Origin: Bombus terrestris
Lineage: Eukaryota; Arthropoda; Insecta; Hymenoptera; Apidae
DNA length: 64,000 bases
Assembly: GCF_910591885.1 (NCBI RefSeq)
Contig: NC_063277.1
Span: forward strand, 18,495,664-18,559,663
Reading direction: 5' to 3'
Shown: positions 36,571 to 48,253 of the stretch, one piece after another
Layout of the letters: each line of letters begins with the position of its first letter
How positions within the stretch are numbered: the stretch's first letter is position 1
Made by a program: the position numbers and the translations under genes
Notes under the pieces: model-generated
Seen by the model: only the letters and a program-made list of their open reading frames with translations
The model's database searches: none
Told to the model about the DNA's origin: nothing

Positions 36571-39500
36571 CACCTTTCTCTACCCTGTGTACCCGACTGG
36601 GTTAAACTCTCTGTATCCTATACGACACCGTCGCTTCGTTACTCTCTATTTTCTTTCGCTTTGCTCTCCATGCTTTTGTATATGCTTCGGTCATGGGGTA
36701 GGTCGGAGATACAATATCAGCTATCGTTTCGTTGCAGTTTCTTTCCGGTTTCTTTCGAATCGCAGATTTTTTGAAAATAATAGTAATAAAAACGAGCGAA
36801 TTCTCGTACGAACTTTCGCACAACAGACCTAGTACCTCCCTTTTCTCATCGTCGGTGATTTTCCTGCCCAACAGTTTCTTTTCTATTTTCCTTTGCACTT
36901 TCTATTCGAAGGCGAGAAGCGTTTCTGAGCTCGGTCATGGTGTTACTTTGAGTCGAAAAGGCAGGATATTTCGCTTATTTTCTTCTCTTTCGGGGAGAAA
37001 GAAGCGACTTAACCGTGCTCTTCTCGTAAAATCCTACGGCTGGTGTAAAATCCGGCGGATCTGAAATTCGTAGACCGTGCCAGACGCCTGGGAAACGTCC
37101 GGCGCGATTACGTCTATTTAACGCAACGGTTTCGCCGCTTGCAGCTAGCGCGCGGTTCTTTCGCGGTCGTAAATGAAAAGCGCGAATTACACCGGCAAGC
37201 TGAAAGCGAGCAATCGTGAGTTTTTCAAGATGGGAAGGTGCAACGTGCAGAGATCCATTGTCTATTCGAATCGTCTATCTTTTCGTTTCACGTTTAATCT
37301 CGATATTTAGTTTTAAGTTCGTTTCGCTTGAAATTTTTGAAGTTTCATAAACGCGATGCATGCCAGAGATGGCGTAACCACAGACAACTGCCAAATTTTC
37401 CACCGATAACACATCGCGCGAACGATACAGGAGGACACTTTCGCCCGTTTTGTATACGAAAAATCATTTACTTTCCTAGAAAATCTCACGTCCGTTATTA
37501 GACACATTACGCAACCTTGGGAAACGTGACCGAATCGCAAAACCATCGCGTTGGAACAAAAGGGAGGTAGAAAATCGGCTGCCACGCGAGACGTTTAGTC
37601 GACTCCATCGTCTTATCGAATCCGCCTTCCTGATGCACGAAAAATTCGTACGAAATATCCTTTTAACGGTTCGATCCTGGCATATTCGAGCCACGAAAGA
37701 GAAATACGTGACCGTCCATCCCATTCACTCCCACCCTCGACTCTGTCATTTCCTCTTTCTTTCTCGCTACCACCGTGTGCGCCATCGCCCTCGAAACTCG
37801 TAAAAGAGCCATTCGTTTGACTCACGTCGTTGCCCGTTTGTTATTACACTGCTCGTTACAAAGTCAATTCTGGCACTCGTATTCTCGTGTACCGCTCTTT
37901 ACGTTCGCGTTCGTGAAGGAGAGAACGGGCGGGGTCAGAGGCTAAGGGAGAAAGAGGGTGGGTTTGGATCGGGTGTCGAAGATGATCGTCGGAAAGCCTC
38001 GTCGTAAGAACGTCGCGTAGCGATGTTAAAATTTTCTCTGCGAGAAGCTCGAAGAATGGCGAGGCGTATTTGTCGAGCGGACGCGGCTGCTCGAACGACT
38101 ACTTCCGCGGTCCGCGAGAGAGACCGGTAGAAAAATTAGACTTCCGTCGGTGTTTTACGGTTAGGAGGCTCTTTACGACGCGGTGCACGGCGTACCTGTT
38201 GGTCGGTTGGTCAATGTGGCGAATAGAATGCCGACAACGAGCAGCGCTCGGCTGCTTCATGAATTTGCTGTAATTGCACTCGATAAGGCGTTTTCTTTGG
38301 TGGCAAATGAGTCGTATATAGGGAGTTTTTTTTTACAGGGAAGTCAGTACGATACCGATTCCGTCCAATTTTGTTCAATAAAATTATGTTAACGTTTAAA
38401 CGAAACAGACATTCCAATCTTATGAATTTCAAAACTTTCCAAAACTCAATCTCCAATTACTTGCCTGCGTAAAGTTTGCCGAGCATCGTACTTCCTTTGC
38501 GTTACGTGTAAGGGCGAAACTTAAAACTCCAACCTCCAATTTATCAATAATTTAGCAACGGTGTACAAATTGTGTCAAACACAGACAACGAAGTTATTCC
38601 GCTTACGCAAATATCTCTTTAAAAATACGACTCATTTAAATTGAAATTTAGTTAATTTAAAGGAGCGAGGAGCAAGAAGCAGCTAAAGCCGAAAGGTAAA
38701 TGGGACCGTGGTAACGGTAATAAATAGTGGTAACGGTAATAAATAGTGGTAACAGAACGCGAGAGCTCGTCGTTGGTAAACGAGCCTAGAAAAGATTCGC
38801 GTGGAATAAGAGCGGTTGAAACAGTAGCTCGACAAACTACGCAGAGGCATTTCCCCGCATGCCATAATATCCATTATACCGCGGTACAATGGACCAGATA
38901 CGTCGTTTAATATACAACGAACGGGTAATGCTATTGTCGTTGCACGGTAGAAAGTAATTACTTCATTGTCTCGATAAATTGCTCGCCGCTCGCCACGCGT
39001 TTCGTATGCTAATAATTAATGAACGTGACAATGCGAGCGAGGATCTATTCGTGTACGTTCGCTTTCCTTCTCTCGTTATAATCGAGCCCTGGTTACTGAT
39101 ACTTGCACCTTCGTTTTCAAACTGTCCACCGTCGTTCGCGCTATCTCGCGATGTACTTCAACTTTCCCTACTAAAATTTCTGGCGAATAAAGAGGATCAG
39201 GTTGCTGTTCGTATGTTGGGCCCTAGGACTTTTTTTCCAAGTGTGAGCGCTGTCACGGTGTCTCTGTTTCAGAGTCGCTGTTTCTCACTTGTATGCGTAA
39301 AAATATAAATTTTCATAAACGTCCGCCGTCTATTCGTAATTAATACTTTTTGACGCTTTCGAGTCTACGCCTCTTAGGAAGACGATGCTGTTGTTTCACT
39401 CCGTAAGAGAAGGGCTTATTGTCGACGTTGTGTCAGACTCTTGGCAAAGTTAGCTACGATGTTGATAGAACGTCAAAGGGTTAGAACATGGCTGACACGA

Positions 39501-40270
39501 TGAAAGTTCAAAGTTATTTCATCAAGATTACTTCTAGAAACTACAGCGAGATATTCTTCGATATACTATATATACATTTATTGATTCTACACGTATAAAA
39601 GTATAAATTTCTTTCTAATAATTGCATAATGTTTAGCGACATTTGCCTTTAATTTGTTTCTAAATTCACAATTTCTTAGGTTCGTAATTTCGAAAATTGT
39701 CTACACGATTTTCAAATAGTGATTATGGAAAACACTTAACAGGTAGTACGAAAAGTCCTAACATTTACAAATCGTACGTAATAATCAAAGCCTCGCGCCA
39801 ATCCTTTCATTCCGAATGATCGACAAGTGTCTTAATTTTCAACCAATACCGTATTCCATTTCAACAGTGCGCTAATCCTATATACGATCATTTCCAATCA
39901 AGTCGATTATCCGCTATCAGAAAAATACAAAAAACATCCTAACTTTACAAACGATACGCGAGAAACATAATCCTGGAGGAAATCAAAGTCCCGATTAATC
40001 CTAGCCGCCATTGGTTCCACTGCAAACAAGAAATAGCTTGGCTTCTACGCGTGGAAGTTCAAAGCTCGTGACAGAAGCCACTTCTAATGGACCGTGCGCC
40101 ATCGTCGACTGATTTTTCATCCTAATTTGCGGCGACAAAGTCTCCGAAGTGGACGTCCCTTAGAATCTTCCGACCAGAACCAAAAATGAGCTCGAAGGTC
40201 GAGAGAATCTGCCAGAAGAGAAGGAGAAGAAGCTCGAGGTTCGGAACCAACGAAGGTCGAGGATGGGTGA
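36571..40270. other. No gene recognised
   Basis: No supported gene. Contains the 19-bp tandem repeat at 38708-38753 and AT-rich sequence at 39,500-40,000. A plus-strand acceptor-like string (TGTCTCTGTTTCAG) ends at 39,272 without a matching donor. A GAAAG/GTAAAT donor-like site (plus) lies near 38,696. Confidence 0.55.
38708..38753. repeat. 19-bp tandem repeat, 2.4 copies
   Basis: The unit GTGGTAACGGTAATAAATA is repeated exactly twice, with a partial third copy. Confidence 0.93.
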
Positions 40271-40276
40271 CAGAAT

Positions 40277-40325
40277 GAGAAAGAGAGGAGAAAGAGAGAG
40301 GGGGGGAGGGGAGAGGGAGAGAAGA
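40277..40325. repeat. 49-nt polypurine (GAGA) tract
   Basis: No pyrimidine occurs over 49 nt, with GAGAG motifs and a G7 run. Such tracts can form triplex DNA and contain the GAGAG core bound by GAGA-factor-type proteins in insects. Confidence 0.85.
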
Positions 40326-40612
40326 TGAAAAGGAGACGAGAGAGATTCGAGAAACGACACATCGACGAGTCTCAGGAGCAGATAGTTTTCTTTTTCTTTT
40401 GTCGTGCCTCGTCACACACGCCCCAGACGGTCCTCATCGGCCGGAAATAAATTACCACTCGAAATCTCCGAAAGCCTTTTACTCCCAACCCCTGACCTCG
40501 AGATCAAGAAGTCGCGAGGAACAATTTTATTGTATTTCTAAGCCTTCGTCGGGGAAACGTGTTACTAGACGGACGGAAAGCAGCCCGTTTCAGGAAACTG
40601 GATGAGAAAAAC

Positions 40613-40666
40613 AGAGAGAGGAAGGGGAGAGGAAGAGGGGGGGGAGAGAAAGAGAGGAAGAGAAAG
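40613..40666. repeat. 54-nt polypurine (GAGA) tract
   Basis: A second pyrimidine-free tract of the same composition begins about 290 bp after the first and ends 16 bp before a TATAAA box. It has GAGAG cores and a G8 run. Confidence 0.85.
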
Positions 40667-40682
40667 TTGGTGCGGCGCAAGA

Positions 40683-40988
40683 TATAAACTTATAACGCTG
40701 CCGGAAAGACGGTTCTAATACGATCGCTGCGGCTTCGAGCGACCGATCGGAGCGAACGAGAAGAAAGTGAAGACGATATTAGTGACAGAGATGGATTGTA
40801 AAGAGGTTCGGCGAACGGAAGTGATTATTATTTGTCGAGAAAACATTGTTCTTTAGCGTTCGCAATGTTTGCAGCGATTCCAGATTAATCATCGATTGTT
40901 CGAAAAGAATCGTTTATAGAATCTGTCGTTACGGTGATGCGACAATAAGCCTAACGGAATACTTTTCTACACAGTTTCTGCAAATAGA
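40683..40988 (+). promoter_or_regulatory. Possible TATA promoter and non-coding first exon
   Basis: TATAAA at 40683-40688 follows the second GAGA tract by 16 bp. The next 250 bp are CpG-rich and end at a good donor, AGA/GTAAGT, at 40988/40989. In this reading transcription would start about 30 bp after the box, near 40,713, and the first exon would carry a short upstream frame (ATG near 40,792, 22 codons). There is an alternative. CTAAC at 40951-40955 and CTTTTCTACACAG ending at 40974 make a fair 3' splice site, which would leave a 14-nt microexon (40975-40988). No clear initiator is seen. Both readings point to the plus strand. Confidence 0.25.
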
Positions 40989-41352
40989 GTAAGTTTCCAT
41001 CGAAAGATAGAAGATAATGAAATAAGAGAAGATAGTGAAAAAGGTTGGAGCGTGATGACTAATATTATCTATAGTTGTATTAATTATCTACTGCGAAATA
41101 TGCTTTGTTGTCATTTATGTTAGTACACGATACCGATGTTTATTTCAATGCTACTTGCTTAAAGCAACAACTTTAAGGAGACAACCGGGAAAATAAACTC
41201 GTTGATATTAACAAAGAAAAATGTATCTCGACATTGTCAAAGATGAGAATAAAATATTCCGTATAAACATAATGTGATTTTATTTATGTAATTAAGAGAC
41301 TGCGATACCTTGTCAAGTACCTTGTCCTTTAAAATTTACCTACTGTTATTAT

Positions 41353-41378
41353 ACCTACCTGAAAGTAACAAAATTCTA
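41353..41378 (-). other. Possible recursive splice site C (weaker)
   Basis: On the minus strand AATTTTGTTACTTTCAG abuts the donor GTAGGT at 41359/41358. The pyrimidine tract is fair, but no CTAAC branch point is obvious and GTAGGT is a weaker donor than at sites A and B. Three more AG/GT junctions follow within about 50 nt on the same strand. It has the same orientation as A and B and lies 6.9 kb downstream of B in the minus direction. Confidence 0.33.
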
Positions 41379-41399
41379 CGCAATCTCAACCTTCTCCGA

Positions 41400-44300
41400 G
41401 AACACCGTATTTTCCAAATAATCGACACATTTAGCGAAAGATATTACGACTTCCGCGTTTAAAAATAAGAAAACGAGGCGAAGTAGCGGCGATTCTATGG
41501 CGATCGTTCGTACCAAAATGGAATCGTGAAACACGACGAAAAGACGTTGGGACGAGGAAGGAAAGACAGAGTAACGAGCAAAAAGGAAGGAAAGAAAGAG
41601 CGGAAGAAAGACAAAGAGAGAAAGATTAAAACGAGCCGTGTCGTGCCGCGACGAAGAGAGAGTTGGAGCCGCGCTTCCATTACTTCATTTCCAAGGCTGA
41701 AAGGTGCAGGACAATGGAGAGCCCCTGGAAGGTTGACATGACCGAAAGCCGCGGGATATCTCGATCGTTTCGAATGTCGGGAGCGAAAACCACAGACACG
41801 AAAACTCAAAATACGGACAAAGCAGAATTTTGATCTCTTGCAAATTAAGAGAGATACAATTGTTTGGTTGTATCGTGTATCCGTAAAGTAAGAATCAAAA
41901 TTGGTGTACGTTACGCTTGAGCGATATCTCTGGTTAATTTTGCATCGCAGCGTTGCACGTTTGGTTTCAGCCGAACTTTATAATTCTAGTCCGTCGATCG
42001 TATAACAGAAACACACGTGGCATCGTTCATGATTATTTAAACGATACAGCGTTAGGTATCGAGTAACGCGAACGGTAGATATACACTAAATACACGTAAC
42101 GATATAAATATTTATTGATTTTTAATGTTTGATGTTACGATTTGTCAAACACGCGATATCTTGCGAATATCGAACAACGTGGCAGAATTTATCGGACATA
42201 TCGCTTTCAACGAAATATGTTATTAACCTTCGCAATTATTTTGCTTTTGAGGTAGAATTGTATTACTACGTTTGAAGAAATAATAATTGTATACGGAGAA
42301 ATTAATGATCCGATTACGAGGCGACGATATTTTCCTGTTATAATTCATCGATTGAGGTGTTTACATGTAATTTTCGGTACGGTATCGAACGAATATGATC
42401 ACTCGTCGGAACGGGTGATTATAATTTCGTTTTCTACCTAAATTGAAACGAATTAAAAAGTGTCGAAAGAAATACGCGATAAAAACATTCGAGAGATATC
42501 TGTTTCTATCGTCGATAATACCTTTCAAACTGTAATTACAAATATACGTTTATAAAAATCTGTAAACTTTGATGAAAATTTGCAAAATCGATATGAACTA
42601 CGCATTAAATGCAAAAGATACCTATCGATAAAAATCAACTGAAAACTTCCAATTTTCCGTTAATCCAAATTCTCGCAACTGTCGACGCGAAACGTCAAAA
42701 ATTATACACGGTTATAACGTAGCCGACGTTTCGTCGCATCGTTTCTCTGACTCATGCAAGCAACATTTGTCTTCCATCCATTTCTGATGCACTTATTATC
42801 CTGTGATAGCCGGTTCGTGCTTGTCATCGAGAATTACTGTGTCACGAGTGCAACGACGATTGTCAGACGTTGTTATCTCAACGATCTGTTATTACCATGG
42901 CGCATTGTGCACGGAATACAAAGTGACAAGAACGTGAACACGCTCACGGCATAGCAGCGCGGCGCGTCGTTGCAACGGTAAGGCTGTTATTTAACCCTCC
43001 GTAGCCGGAATTTTGTTTACTTACGAGAAAAGAAATTCTTTTTGTGACTGACTGGTTGACGCGAAACAATGGTACATCAATATGATATAACGATACAGCG
43101 ATCGATAAATCAAACGAGAATTAAGAACCTTGGGATCTATTTCAGGATTTATTCCAAAAGCTAAAATAAATTATAAATTAGATCTTGTAATTTCTTCACC
43201 GTATTATGCATGCGATTTACGCCTTTATCCATATTCTTTCGTCACTTATGTACATATTCTTTCGTTTACCGTTTCAACTCCTCGATTATTTTCTCCTATT
43301 ATTTTTTCGTCGGTCGCGAAGCGCTCGACATTCAACGGAAGAAAACGAAGGAACGGAAAGGGAATAAAGAAGACAAGACAACGGTGGAACATCGACTTCG
43401 TTTAGACCGTTTCAAAAGAGCACATTTCCGTTCGAAACGAAGAGAAGAAAATTGCTCGATACAAGCGCAGGCCAGAATTCGTGTATTAAACGTGTACGAA
43501 TACGAATCGAGTTTTAATAAATTCAAGCCCCCCGAAACGAATTTAAATAGACGCGAAAGAAAAGGAAAGCAAAGGAAGAAAAAAGAAGGGAATAGGGAGG
43601 AGAAGAGAGTTTACGAAGCACGGTAGAACCGCCATTATGCAAACTCTCATTATCCAAATACTTGGGTGTCTGAACCGTTCTACTATCTGGATGCCTGTTC
43701 CAAGCAAACCGAACCTCCAGCAATTTGAATTCCACGAAAAATGCTCCTTTAACTCTTCTGATTCGACTTTCATTGATTCAGCCAATTGATAACACCGATT
43801 ATTATCGTGGATAAAGAGCAAAAAATGTTGTAATATAAGTATGTATCTACTATATATCCGATTTTGCTCGACAAACTTATCCAGCTAACCGATTATATTT
43901 ATCGCATCGATCGTAACAAGATCAAAACGATTTGAAAAATATATTCCCTTTTCCTTTCTCGAGGAAACGCGTGAAAGCTGTCGTTTTCACGAGATTACAA
44001 ATAACGGTTAGAATTGAAATCGGACGTGTATTTACGCGCATCCAGACCCAGCCTATCGATGAAAATTACCGACGATTTCTCTGAAACTCGAAAAAGCGAG
44101 TTTCATAATTTCAGAAAAGAAATTCAAAGGCTATACGCGTCTGCATAAGAGGTCGGCATAACAGCATCCCCGCGCCAGGAACAGTATATCATTCGGGAAG
44201 TGAAAAATGTTCCGCTTCTATCCAATTCTCCCTACTTCACGGTTCGCGATAAGAGTATTACCGGATGATATATCGTGGCGCGTGTTTACACGGATATTAA

Positions 44301-44940
44301 AATTGTTTAATAAAAGTAGAGAAAGCATAGGCTCTCCCCTCTTTCTGCGATTATTAATACGCGAATAAATAATATATTGGACAACGCCTGTTTGTCTATC
44401 ATTATCGCACAGAAAGCGCGCCGTCGCGTGGAACGTGCTCGCAATCCTATTCGCAAAATCCATTCCATCTCTTGTAGAATTCGCTGAAAAGTACGCGGAA
44501 ACATAAGAAAAAACCTGTCGTTTGCTTCTGCGCCGGCAGAATCGTAAAATTGGAAAAGAAAATATCCACTTTATCGACACGATGTATTTATTTATTTTGG
44601 ATTTATGCCACGCGATAACGGCAAAAGCAATTCTTTTTATCGTTACACGTTAAACGTAGACCTCGATCTCGTCTACCACATAAACCCTCCGATAATCTAC
44701 ATCGTTAGTAGGTATCCTTCCTACGCAGTCTATCCTCGCCTTTTAAATCGCGCGATGCTTTTTTCTCGGCGTATCGACGATAAGTACACCGACGCGAAGA
44801 GCACCGAGCGAGAAGAGCGTTAAAGTTTAATCAGAAAGCGTAATTTCGCCCGTGCTGTTCTCCAACGTCGAAACAGAAGCTCTCGTTTGCGAATAGTTGG
44901 GTGAAAATAAATAATGAAAGGAACGCAACGGTGTGCGAGG
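41400..44940. other. No gene recognised
   Basis: No supported gene. From 41,850 to 43,100 the sequence is AT-rich and featureless. The overlapping plus frames at 43,130-43,626 (up to 138 codons) are Lys/Arg/Glu-rich because of purine-rich DNA and have open counterparts on the minus strand. Confidence 0.55.
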
Positions 44941-44962
44941 AGCGCTCTAGTTGTACTCGACG

Positions 44963-44989
44963 ATGCAGCGTGAGAAATTCGAAGGGCAG
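44963..44989 (+). CDS. Possible first coding exon (9 codons), unknown gene
   Basis: An ATG at 44963 with A at -3 opens a frame of nine codons (MQREKFEGQ) ending exactly at CAG/GTGAGT (44989/44990), a full-consensus donor, leaving phase 0. An in-frame TAG at 44948-44950 makes this ATG the first possible start in its frame. A short overlapping upstream frame begins at an ATG near 44,913. This is how the first coding exon of a gene with a long first intron looks. With only nine codons no family can be recognised, and a nine-base donor match is expected about once per few hundred kb by chance, so support rests on the donor alone. An exon in the matching phase may lie at 54332-54396. Confidence 0.22.
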
Positions 44990-45760
44990 GTGAGTTCTCT
45001 GAATTAAAATCAGCCGTAACCGGAAAAGGAAATTTCGATAACCCCCTTCGCCTATAACAGAACGAACAATTTTACGATGCGATGGTAAAACGTGGCGGAA
45101 TGGCGAACAAGTAGCGTTCGCTATGTTACGTTTGCACCCTCAAAGAGAAAATCGTGTGGGAGACATAATAGGAATATAGGTACCAGCGAAAGCACTAGCC
45201 ACGGAATTTTCAAATAACATAAGTTAGCTGGATATTGCCGGCACGTAAACGGGAGAGCGAGCACTGCGGAAGAAAATGGCGTGTGCGATTCCGTCATTAT
45301 TTTATTTCGAGAAACGCCATTGGAATATCTGGATAGAGTCGAAACGCGTCGGACCGTCTCCTTCCTTCCTGTTGTCGACCTCGACGAATAACCCCGCGTT
45401 CCCCGCCTTGTATTAACCTTAATTTCAACGTTGGCTCCCGCGGTGAATTCGAGCCGCTACTAACTCCGAGAACGATCGTGTCGCATGATAATTTTCCAAC
45501 GATCGACCAACGACCAACATTCCTGGCTTGAGAATTGAGAATTAAGCGCGAGGTGCATTTGTCCGAAGAAAGAAGGGATTTTCATTGTTTGAAGAAAATA
45601 GACGAGGCGATTTGTTGAGGAGATGCGAACGGAGAAAGGCGTAGAAAATGACGTAGATATAGAGGAAAATCGATCGATAATATATAATTATTTCTTCCTT
45701 TATCTTAAACGACGCTAACTGACCAAGCTTGTATTATAATTTCCATTGTAATAGCGGTAG

Positions 45761-45806
45761 AAGTTGAATATTTCAACTTTTCCGAGTGTGTTATTCATAA
45801 AAATAC

Positions 45807-45835
<29 letters not shown>
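45761..45835 (+). repeat. Hairpin followed by 29-nt poly-A tract
   Basis: AAGTTGAA (45761-45768) and TTCAACTT (45772-45779) form an 8-bp hairpin with a 3-nt loop. It is followed 27 bp later by 29 uninterrupted A residues (45807-45835), the longest homopolymer in the window. A-tails of this length can mark a retroposed RNA, but no source RNA or target-site duplication is visible. A plain A-microsatellite is the safer call. Confidence 0.7.
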
Positions 45836-45837
<2 letters not shown>

Positions 45838-47191
45838 GAAAGAAGAACTAAGCTCAGCAATGTTTACGGTCGATATACAAAACTAACTCTATCGCGTTTC
45901 CTTATAAAGAAATTTGTGTCAGCGACCATCGAGGAAGAATCTTCGCACCGGCGTTTATTCGATTTAAGGGCAAACGACGCATCGTTTCTCACGGAACATG
46001 CGAAATTATTAAGAGAATTACATCGATCTCATCGAACTTACGACTTGGTGCGTTCGTGGGAGAGGAAAAGGCGGGGAAAGGTGTTGGAGAAATGGAAGAA
46101 GAAACTCGAGCGATGCGGCCTTTAAGTGGCGGCGGAAAGCGCGGAACTGTTTGAAAAACTCGGGTGCAAGTTTTATTCCCTTGGTGTCTTAAACTCTTGC
46201 CGCGGGAGTTCCGTGCACCTGCACCGGCAAGAGGAAACTTCCTTATTGAAAACTATTTGTTGTGTTTTCCAATTCGCGACTTACAGAAGTCGTAAACGAA
46301 AAATTATACCACCCTAACGAACCGCGTCGCAAACAGGAGTGGCACGTGCGCTAACCACGGAAAATCCGGTTATTAGACACGACTCTGAAACCGAATTTAG
46401 TGAAACGGATGATTTGGTTTAACGGAGCTTGCGCTACTTGGATCTGTAAGCTTTTCTCTTCCGAACATTTGATTCGAGAAACACGTGTGCGAGAAGATCG
46501 AAAGTTGCACGAAGAAATTGAGTCGTGTTTAAAATTACTTTTTAAAAAATGAGCGGAAGAAAGCAATCCAAGCTATTTTGTCCGATCTTTAACTATCTGA
46601 GTAACCTAATCCATAATCTATAGAAAGTATTTATATTTATAAGTATTTATATAATGTAATTCTAAAGTACTTGTTCTATTGTACTAGTACTTGTACAACG
46701 ATACAATAATACTTAAAAATTAGTGAAATATCATTCAACAAACGCAAATGAAATATTTCAAAGTTTGTGCAATTTTCATCGAGAACCATCAATCCCCAAA
46801 CGATAAAATCGTTCTACCCGATATTTCCATCGGTTAATTCTTAACAGCGCGTAGATATCCATTTTCATCGACGTCAAGCGACATTTCAATGAAAAATAAA
46901 GTAAAATAAAAAGAAGCAACACATCGTTAAGCGTGGTGTTACGTAATTTGGAAGCAGGCTGAACGAGGGTCGAGGATCGCCGTAAACAATTTACATCCAG
47001 GGCGCGGGGCAGGGCAGTCTTTAAACTGCAAAAATAAGTTGCACGTGGCACGTCGATGAGATTCGTAATAATAATAACGAAGTTAATTTCCCATGGCGGA
47101 TCGTTAAAACTCGACGAACTGTCGAGCACGCTCGAAGTAAGCGCGTCGCGTTGTAATTGGGGAAAAATTTGAAAACAAAACGTTTGTATGT

Positions 47192-47216
47192 TGTGTGTGT
47201 TATATATATATATATA
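47192..47216. repeat. (TG)n(TA)8 compound microsatellite
   Basis: TG units at 47192-47200 pass directly into TA units at 47201-47216. Confidence 0.92.
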
Positions 47217-47943
47217 CCACTTTGACACGGGAGAGATAACGATCGCGCGTGAAACACGTTCGCGGAGAAAAAGTGACGAGGTCGTGCCTCGGTTGCACAC
47301 CACGACGAAACGTTTTCCATCGTTTATTACGAGCCGCGGGAACTATCGAACTTTCGGCATTAAAATCCGTTTTTCCCGCCCGTGTCCGCCTCGTTACCGA
47401 AAATTGAAAATCATTAAAGCCTCTAATAGACCGGCGAAAATTCCCCGAGGATTGCCGGAATTTACGAATAAAATGCGAAAAGCTATGGAATATGGTAGTA
47501 GTTGGGTACTTTGACAGCATCCTGAAGTAGAAAAAGATGTTCAAGTCTCTTGATATTTTGCCTTTTGCGCATTTCGATTTTTTTTTAAATTCTTAGGTAC
47601 ACGTACGATAACACGTACTATACTATATCGCAACGAATTTATCAAAAGCATATCCACTTTTAACAAGCGAGAATCTGTGACTTCAGCCCTTCTACCGAGC
47701 CATTGTCCTCGCTTTACTTTTACTTCATATTTCATCCGACAGCTTTATACGCGATTCGCGACGAAGGAAAGAAGAATAAATAAAAAATCTATTATCGTCG
47801 AAGGACGGACAGGTCTCGAGAAGCAAAGTGGAAGAAAATTGGATTCTTTTTTATTTATGGCCACACGACACGGCCGTAGTATTAGCTGGATATCGTTAAA
47901 CAGAACAACCGTACGATCCATTATTCCAGTCGGGGCTTAAACT

Positions 47944-47990
47944 GTCGTTAACGACTTTTCGCGCGTTCCTCGCGTAACGTCGTTACGCGA
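47944..47990. other. Two adjacent perfect palindromes
   Basis: GTCGTTAACGAC (47944-47955) is a perfect 12-bp palindrome. TCGCGTAACG-T-CGTTACGCGA (47970-47990) is a 10-bp inverted repeat around one central T. Both share GTTACG/GTTAAC-type cores. They lie about 265 bp downstream of recursive site B in the minus direction. They look like dyad protein sites or a small cruciform; function unknown. Confidence 0.4.
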
Positions 47991-48253
47991 AACCGCCCTT
48001 CTAAGTGGCTCGCCAGCTCGAAACCAACTTTTCCCCGATTTTTTTCTCCCCTCTCCGCCTCCCAACCTCTTCTTTTTTCTCCTTTTGTTTTACCTGTTTC
48101 ATGCACCAGCGTCAGAGAGCATCGCGATTCCGCTCGGAACTCGCCAGTTTTCCGCGTTAATTGCCGCATTATCGCGACCTGTTGTTCTTCACCCCTTTCC
48201 CTCTGTATCCACCCTGTGATACGAGCTTGTTTCGTGTATATGCCGCACGTAGG

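Larger units (their letters stand above)
45000..47940. other. No gene recognised
   Basis: No supported gene. Contains the poly-A tract and adjacent hairpin near 45.8 kb, AT-rich sequence at 46,560-46,760, and a TG/TA microsatellite at 47192-47216. A minus frame of 175 codons (46776-47303) and shorter plus frames show no domain. Confidence 0.55.

Noticed and set aside
39010..39050. Asp-Asn-Ala string in a plus frame as a transposase motif
   Set aside because: A three-residue match in a chance frame with no other motif around it.
42425..42465. Minus-strand ATTTAG/GTAGAA junction
   Set aside because: The tract is fair but the donor is weak and there is no branch-point match.
47570..47602. Plus-strand T-rich tract ending TTCTTAG joined to GTACAC
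   Set aside because: The 3' part is good but GTACAC is a poor donor; not credible as a recursive site and no exon follows.
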